NCBI GenBank assembly: GCA_039197065.1
Contig: JBCCUL010000005.1
Location: forward strand, 62,001 to 126,000
Source: JANQPX01 sp039197065
GTDB lineage: Bacteria > Pseudomonadota > Alphaproteobacteria > Geminicoccales > Geminicoccaceae
Direction of reading: 5' to 3'
Length of the DNA stretch: 64,000 nt
The notes under the pieces were generated by a model. That model was not told the DNA's origin and made no database searches. It saw only the letters and a program-made list of their open reading frames with translations. Within the stretch, counting starts at the first letter, position 1. Every line of letters starts with the position of its first letter. This document shows positions 60,487 through 64,000 of the stretch, one piece after another. Made by a program: the position numbers and the translations under genes.

Positions 60487-61167
60487 CTAGCTGTCGTCGC
60501 CGTCGCCGCCCTCTGCAGCGCCTGCGTCACCGGAGGTCGCCTCTGCAGCTTCCTCGCCCTCGGCGCCTTCGCCATCCTCGTCCTCTCCATCACCGGTGCC
60601 GCCGCTCGGTGCGGCGATCGTCGCAATGGTAAAGTCGCGATCGGTGATGGTCGGCTCGACATTGTCGGGCACGATGGCGTTCGAGTAATGCAGGCTGTCG
60701 CCGATATCGGCCTCGGCCAGATCCAGCTCGATCTTTTCCGGGATGCTGTCGGCAGGACAAACAAGCTCGACCTCGCGCCGAACCACGTTCAAGACGCCGC
60801 CGCGCTTCAGGCCCGGGCACTCATCCTCGTTCAGGAACAGCACCGGCACCTCGACGGTGACCGTCGCACCCCTGGACACGTAGACGAAATCGGCGTGCAC
60901 CGGATCGTCGGTCACCGGATGCAGCTGAATGTCACGCGGCAGAACCCGCACCTGCTTGCCGCCGATCTCCAGATTGCAGAGCGTCGCGTAAAAGCGCGGG
61001 TTCTGCAGCTCCTTGCGAAGCGCTCGCGCTTCCAGCGAGAACATCAGCTGCTCTTTCTTTTCGCCGTAGACCACGCCCGGCACGCGGCCGGCATTGCGGA
61101 TCGCACGCGCCGCGCTCTTGCCAACCGCCGTACGATCTTCAGCCACCAGGCTCGTCATATCACTCAT
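60487..61167 (-). CDS. rplY: 50S ribosomal protein L25 (Ctc form)
   Basis: A 226-residue long form of L25. The N-terminal 5S-rRNA-binding domain (~1-95) has GKSAARAIRNAGRVPGVVYG. The C-terminal TL5/Ctc beta domain is at ~100-185. The tail (~190-226) is very acidic and rich in Gly/Ala/Asp/Glu (EDEDGEGAEGEEAAEA). It is a component of the large ribosomal subunit, sometimes stress-related. It lies 86 bases upstream of pth. Confidence 0.95.
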   Translation of the reverse strand: MSDMTSLVAEDRTAVGKSAARAIRNAGRVPGVVYGEKKEQLMFSLEARALRKELQNPRFYATLCNLEIGGKQVRVLPRDIQLHPVTDDPVHADFVYVSRGATVTVEVPVLFLNEDECPGLKRGGVLNVVRREVELVCPADSIPEKIELDLAEADIGDSLHYSNAIVPDNVEPTITDRDFTIATIAAPSGGTGDGEDEDGEGAEGEEAAEATSGDAGAAEGGDGDDS

Positions 61168-61324
61168 CGTCTTCTCATCCTTGTGCCAGCGGCACTTGCT
61201 TTACTCGTCTTTCACATGGTCACGGCATCGACCAATCCCAACGCCGCCCACCAACACCTGCAATCCTCATCTCCGGCGCATACCGACGGTCCAAACGCCA
61301 CCGCCAAGTCAGCGACTAGCGCTG

Positions 61325-62257
61325 CTAGTCGAAGAGGCTGGAGACCGAGGTTTCGTCGCTGATCCGTTTGATCGCTTCGCCAATCAGACCGGCGACACTC
61401 ACCTCGCGTATCTTCTTCGTAACCCTGATCGCCTCGGTCGCTCGGATGCTGTCGGTCATCACCAACGCTTCCAGAGGGCTGGCGTTCACACGCGCCACCG
61501 CGCCTGCCGAGAGCACACCATGGGTTACATAGGCAGCCGCCGACGTCGCACCAGCATCGAGCAATGCCTTTGCCGCATTGCAAAGCGTCCCGGCCGAATC
61601 AACCATATCGTCGACCAGGATACATCGATACCCGGCGACGTCTCCGATGACGTTCATCACCTCGGAAACACCCGCCCGTTCCCGCCGCTTATCGACGATC
61701 GCGAGCCCGACGTCAAGGCGTTTGGCCATGCCCCGCGCGCGCGCAACACCGCCGACATCCGGGGAAATGATCAAGAGCTCTTTTTGATCGTAGTGGCTGA
61801 GGATGTCCTTCGACATCAGCGGCGAAGCATAGAGATTGTCCACGGGTATATTGAAGAAGCCTTGGATCTGATCGGCATGCAGATCCATGGTCAGCACCCG
61901 GTTGGCGCCCGCCGTGGTGATCAGGTCGGCCACCAGCTTCGCCGAAATCGGCGCCCGAGAGCCCGTCTTTCGATCCTGCCGCGCATAGCCAAAATACGGC
62001 ATAACCGCCGTAATCCGCCGCGCCGACGCCCGTTTCAAGGCGTCGATGCAGACCAAAAGCTCCATCAGATTGTCATTCGCGGGATAGGACGTCGACTGGA
62101 TCAAAAAGACATCCTGCCCCCGGACATTCTCATGGATATCGACGAACAGCTCCATGTCGGCAAAACGATGAACGGTCGCATCGGTAAGCGGTACATTAAG
62201 ATAAGCGGCAATCGCCTCGGCCAAAGGTCGATTGCTGTTGGCAGCCAGCAGTTTCAT
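61325..62257 (-). CDS. prs: Ribose-phosphate pyrophosphokinase
   Basis: A 310-residue PRPP synthetase. Visible are the N-terminal MKLLAANSNRPLAEAIAAYL, ENVRGQDVFLIQST, PYFGYARQDRK (ATP loop), DLHADQIQGFF and the PRPP-binding VDDMVDSAGTL. It makes PRPP from ribose-5-phosphate for nucleotide, His and Trp synthesis. The ATG at 62257 is chosen; 62266 would add MPG. An R2-type half copy and R1 copy F are in its upstream region. Confidence 0.96.
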   Translation of the reverse strand: MKLLAANSNRPLAEAIAAYLNVPLTDATVHRFADMELFVDIHENVRGQDVFLIQSTSYPANDNLMELLVCIDALKRASARRITAVMPYFGYARQDRKTGSRAPISAKLVADLITTAGANRVLTMDLHADQIQGFFNIPVDNLYASPLMSKDILSHYDQKELLIISPDVGGVARARGMAKRLDVGLAIVDKRRERAGVSEVMNVIGDVAGYRCILVDDMVDSAGTLCNAAKALLDAGATSAAAYVTHGVLSAGAVARVNASPLEALVMTDSIRATEAIRVTKKIREVSVAGLIGEAIKRISDETSVSSLFD

Positions 62258-62487
62258 GCCCGGCATCCCCCAAAGCGGACAAAAGCGGACCGGACATGTA
62301 CCAAGAGGCTCCCCACCTGGCAATGCGTGTGGCGCGGCCACCTCGTTGACTCGTGGGCGTTTTCGCTGAATGTGCCCCGGTTTGGATGGGTATGCCGGCA
62401 GGCTGACACCAACGACGCATATGTTTATTGGCAGATCGCCTAGCCGCGATGTCAGTCGCAGATTTTCTCCCGACCCTTAAGCCTTCG
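62258..62487. repeat. R2 half copy in the prs upstream region
   Basis: From about 62327 GTGTGGCGCGGCCACCTCG with TTGACTCGTGGGCGTTTTCG matches the R2 arm of 37735-37840 (read inverse), but no inverted partner follows. The match ends near a CTAG at 62440-62443. It probably lies in the prs 5' region and could affect its expression. Confidence 0.6.
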
Positions 62488-62627
62488 TTAACATCCACAT
62501 GCCATCTTGGTTCCGATCCATGCGATCCTGGGAGTCCGCCCGACCGCCGGAAGGTTTTTGGCGCGGCGCGGATTCCCAGGATCGCATGGACCAGCGAGAC
62601 ATGCGAATGATAGCGGCGATGCGTTAA
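62488..62627. repeat. R1 palindromic element, copy F
   Basis: Bounded by TTAAC (62488) and GTTAA (62627). Hairpin 62515-62594 with CCATGCGATCCTGGGAGTC and GATTCCCAGGATCGCATGG. It separates prs from the TauE gene. Confidence 0.78.
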
Positions 62628-62716
62628 GAAAGCGTCAACATCACCAACATCGGACGGGACGAGGACCTCAGCTTTTGAGGATCAACAGGAGGCCTGAACG
62701 CTATCGCTGACTGGAT

Positions 62717-63484
62717 ATGCCCAAACGCTGCCGCCGGACGGCGGCCGTGAGCCTCGAAGCTGTCGTCTTCGTTACGATCGGCGCCGCCTTCGCAGGCTTC
62801 GTCAACGGCCTCGCCGGCTTCGGCACGGCCCTCTTCGCGCTTGGCTGGTGGCTCCAGGTCATGGACCCGATCGACGCCGTCGCGCTCGCCCTTGCGATCT
62901 CCGTTCTGACCGGCGTCCAGGGCGTCTGGATCGTCCGCCACGCCATCGACAAGCGACGGCTTGTCCGTTTTCTTTTGCCGGCGTTGGTCGGCATCCCCAT
63001 CGGCCTCAGCCTGCTCGACCGCCTCTCGCCCGAACCGCTGAAACTCCTGATCGCCCTGTTCCTCATCACCTACGGCATGTTCTTCGCCTTCCGCCGCAAC
63101 CTCCCCGCCATCACCCGGCCGACACCCATCCTGGACAGCCTAGTCGGCTTCCTGGGCGGCCTCCTCGGCGCCCTCGCCAGCCTCTCCGGCGCGCTACCCA
63201 CCATGTGGCTCTCGCTTCGCCCCTGGCCCAAAGCCCAGACCCGAGCCCTCCTCCAACCCTTCAACATGACCGTCCTCACCCTCTCTGCCATCCTGCTCGC
63301 CATCAAGGGCGCATACGATGCGAGCGTTTTATTGGCGCTGGCGCTCGCGACACCGATCGCGCTCGCGAGCGCGCAGGTCGGGATCATGGCGTTCAAACGG
63401 ATCAACGACGCCGACTTCAGGCGGCTGCTGATATTTCTGATGCTGGCGTCGGGGGTGGTGTTGTTGGGGCGGAGTTTGATCTGA
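62717..63484 (+). CDS. Sulfite exporter TauE/SafE family transporter
   Basis: A 255-residue membrane protein with about eight hydrophobic segments and the family pattern near the start, GAAFAGFVNGLAGFGTALFALG, repeated in the second half as GFLGGLLGALASLSGALPTMWL. TauE/SafE proteins move organosulfur or other anions and are weakly specific in sequence. An in-frame GTG at 62747 may be the real start, since the first ten residues are basic and not hydrophobic. No sulfur genes are nearby. Confidence 0.82.
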   Translation: MPKRCRRTAAVSLEAVVFVTIGAAFAGFVNGLAGFGTALFALGWWLQVMDPIDAVALALAISVLTGVQGVWIVRHAIDKRRLVRFLLPALVGIPIGLSLLDRLSPEPLKLLIALFLITYGMFFAFRRNLPAITRPTPILDSLVGFLGGLLGALASLSGALPTMWLSLRPWPKAQTRALLQPFNMTVLTLSAILLAIKGAYDASVLLALALATPIALASAQVGIMAFKRINDADFRRLLIFLMLASGVVLLGRSLI

Positions 63485-63540
63485 GCAATATACTCAATCT
63501 GATCAAACAGCTACGATGCCGATACAGCAATTTGCGATTG

Positions 63541-64000
63541 TTAGTCTAGATTTTCGTACCCGCAATTGCCACAGTATAGCCATCCTGCTTCATCGCCATC
63601 GCTCCCTTCGAAACCCGTCGGTAAAAGTTCACCAACATGACATTTTGGGCAAATGCCACCATCGTTTTGGGACATTTTTTTCCATAACATCTTCATTATT
63701 TTATCAAAATCTTCATTTCTATTATAAGACACAAATATTTCCTTGGCCTCTTCCGCAAATTTTTCTGAAGCTTCGATATTTGGCACATGCTCTCCTATCG
63801 ATTCAAAAGCTTGATTCAAGCTTCCTGTTACAAGGAGCAACTCCCTTTTATTCAATATTGATTGAATTTTTGCAAATTCCTTCTTCAAGATTGGTTGGTG
63901 CTCACTGAATGTATGGTCTCTGGTAACAATTATGAGATCTTCGTGAACGCCATCAAGAAGAGTTTCCCAGATGAGCTGATCGCCGATCGTGTCTTTTTTG
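63541..64000 (-). CDS. PIN-like (DUF4935-type) protein with C-terminal zinc ribbon, N-terminus cut by window edge
   Basis: The minus-strand frame stays open from the right edge to a TAA at 63541. The visible part starts KKDTIGDQLIWETLLDGV then LIIVTRDHTFSEHQ, which fits the C-terminal half of DUF4935 PIN-like domains (GDxxIW ... VTxDxxF), with acidic residues of the nuclease site. The last ~40 residues hold a zinc ribbon (CPKC ... CGNC). The DNA here is markedly AT-richer than the rest of the window and uses AT-ending codons, so recent transfer is likely. PIN-like proteins are often RNases of toxin or defence systems; that role is inference. Confidence 0.6.
   Translation of the reverse strand, partial: KKDTIGDQLIWETLLDGVHEDLIIVTRDHTFSEHQPILKKEFAKIQSILNKRELLLVTGSLNQAFESIGEHVPNIEASEKFAEEAKEIFVSYNRNEDFDKIMKMLWKKMSQNDGGICPKCHVGELLPTGFEGSDGDEAGWLYCGNCGYENLD

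Noticed and set aside
37430..62627. The R1 copies as a CRISPR array
   Set aside because: Copies are kilobases apart, each is itself a long palindrome, and there are no regular spacers or cas genes.

Overview
The window is a GC-rich stretch of chromosome from an alphaproteobacterium. I cannot name the genus. The evidence is the metZ gene behind a SAM-II riboswitch, the prs-rplY-pth-ychF and zinc-ribbon/ftsE-ftsX/plsC arrangements, the tRNA genes with encoded CCA, and the general codon style. The last ~500 bases are clearly more AT-rich and look acquired.

Layout. 1-9.5 kb: a cut-off secreted protein, a GMC oxidoreductase, a YhhQ-type queuosine-precursor transporter, a ThDP enzyme, metZ with its riboswitch and terminator, pyrD, and a YifB/ComM ATPase. 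9.5-16.6 kb: one tightly overlapping minus-strand group of two glycosyltransferases, a polysaccharide-deacetylase-like protein, a fused two-domain oligopeptide-type ABC ATPase and a family-5 binding protein, with no permease genes. 16.8-20.5 kb: an YnjBCD-type ABC importer. 20.8-23.2 kb: a WcaJ-type priming glycosyl-phosphate transferase, then a PEP-CTERM protein preceded by a good sigma-54 promoter. 23.3-28 kb: two tRNA-Ala genes, yggT, folD, an epimerase, an N-formylglutamate amidohydrolase and a TAXI binding protein. 28.3-33.1 kb: a self-contained PEP-dependent dihydroxyacetone kinase operon (dhaL-dhaM-HPr-EI-dhaK-SDR). 33.2-34.7 kb: two cell-wall lipoproteins (RlpA-like and CHAP). 35-44.3 kb: an exported TPR-CHAT protease-like protein facing a two-partner secretion pair (TpsB/TpsA), followed by an acyl-carrier-like protein and a 2OG-Fe(II) oxygenase. 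44.5-54.1 kb: tRNA-Val, an endonuclease III paralogue, a CaiB-type CoA transferase, copA with a CueR promoter, cueR, a phosphodiesterase-type phosphatase and canonical nth. 54.1-63.5 kb: DUF2244, SRPBCC, plsC, ftsX, ftsE, a zinc-ribbon protein, ychF, pth, rplY, prs and a TauE/SafE transporter. The right edge cuts a PIN-like protein.

The most unusual content is in the right half. Four families of dispersed intergenic repeats appear from 37 kb onward: a ~140-bp palindromic element bounded by TTAAC/GTTAA (six copies), inverted-repeat elements bounded by CTAG that sit exactly on gene stop codons, a pair of ~260-bp MITE-like elements with GAGCCCGTTT ends, and a ~48-bp hairpin repeat beside both nth genes. 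The CHAT / two-partner-secretion locus is embedded among them. It is the best candidate in the window for an incompletely described system: an exported caspase-fold protein next to a secreted beta-helix exoprotein whose only two mature cysteines are at its C-terminus.
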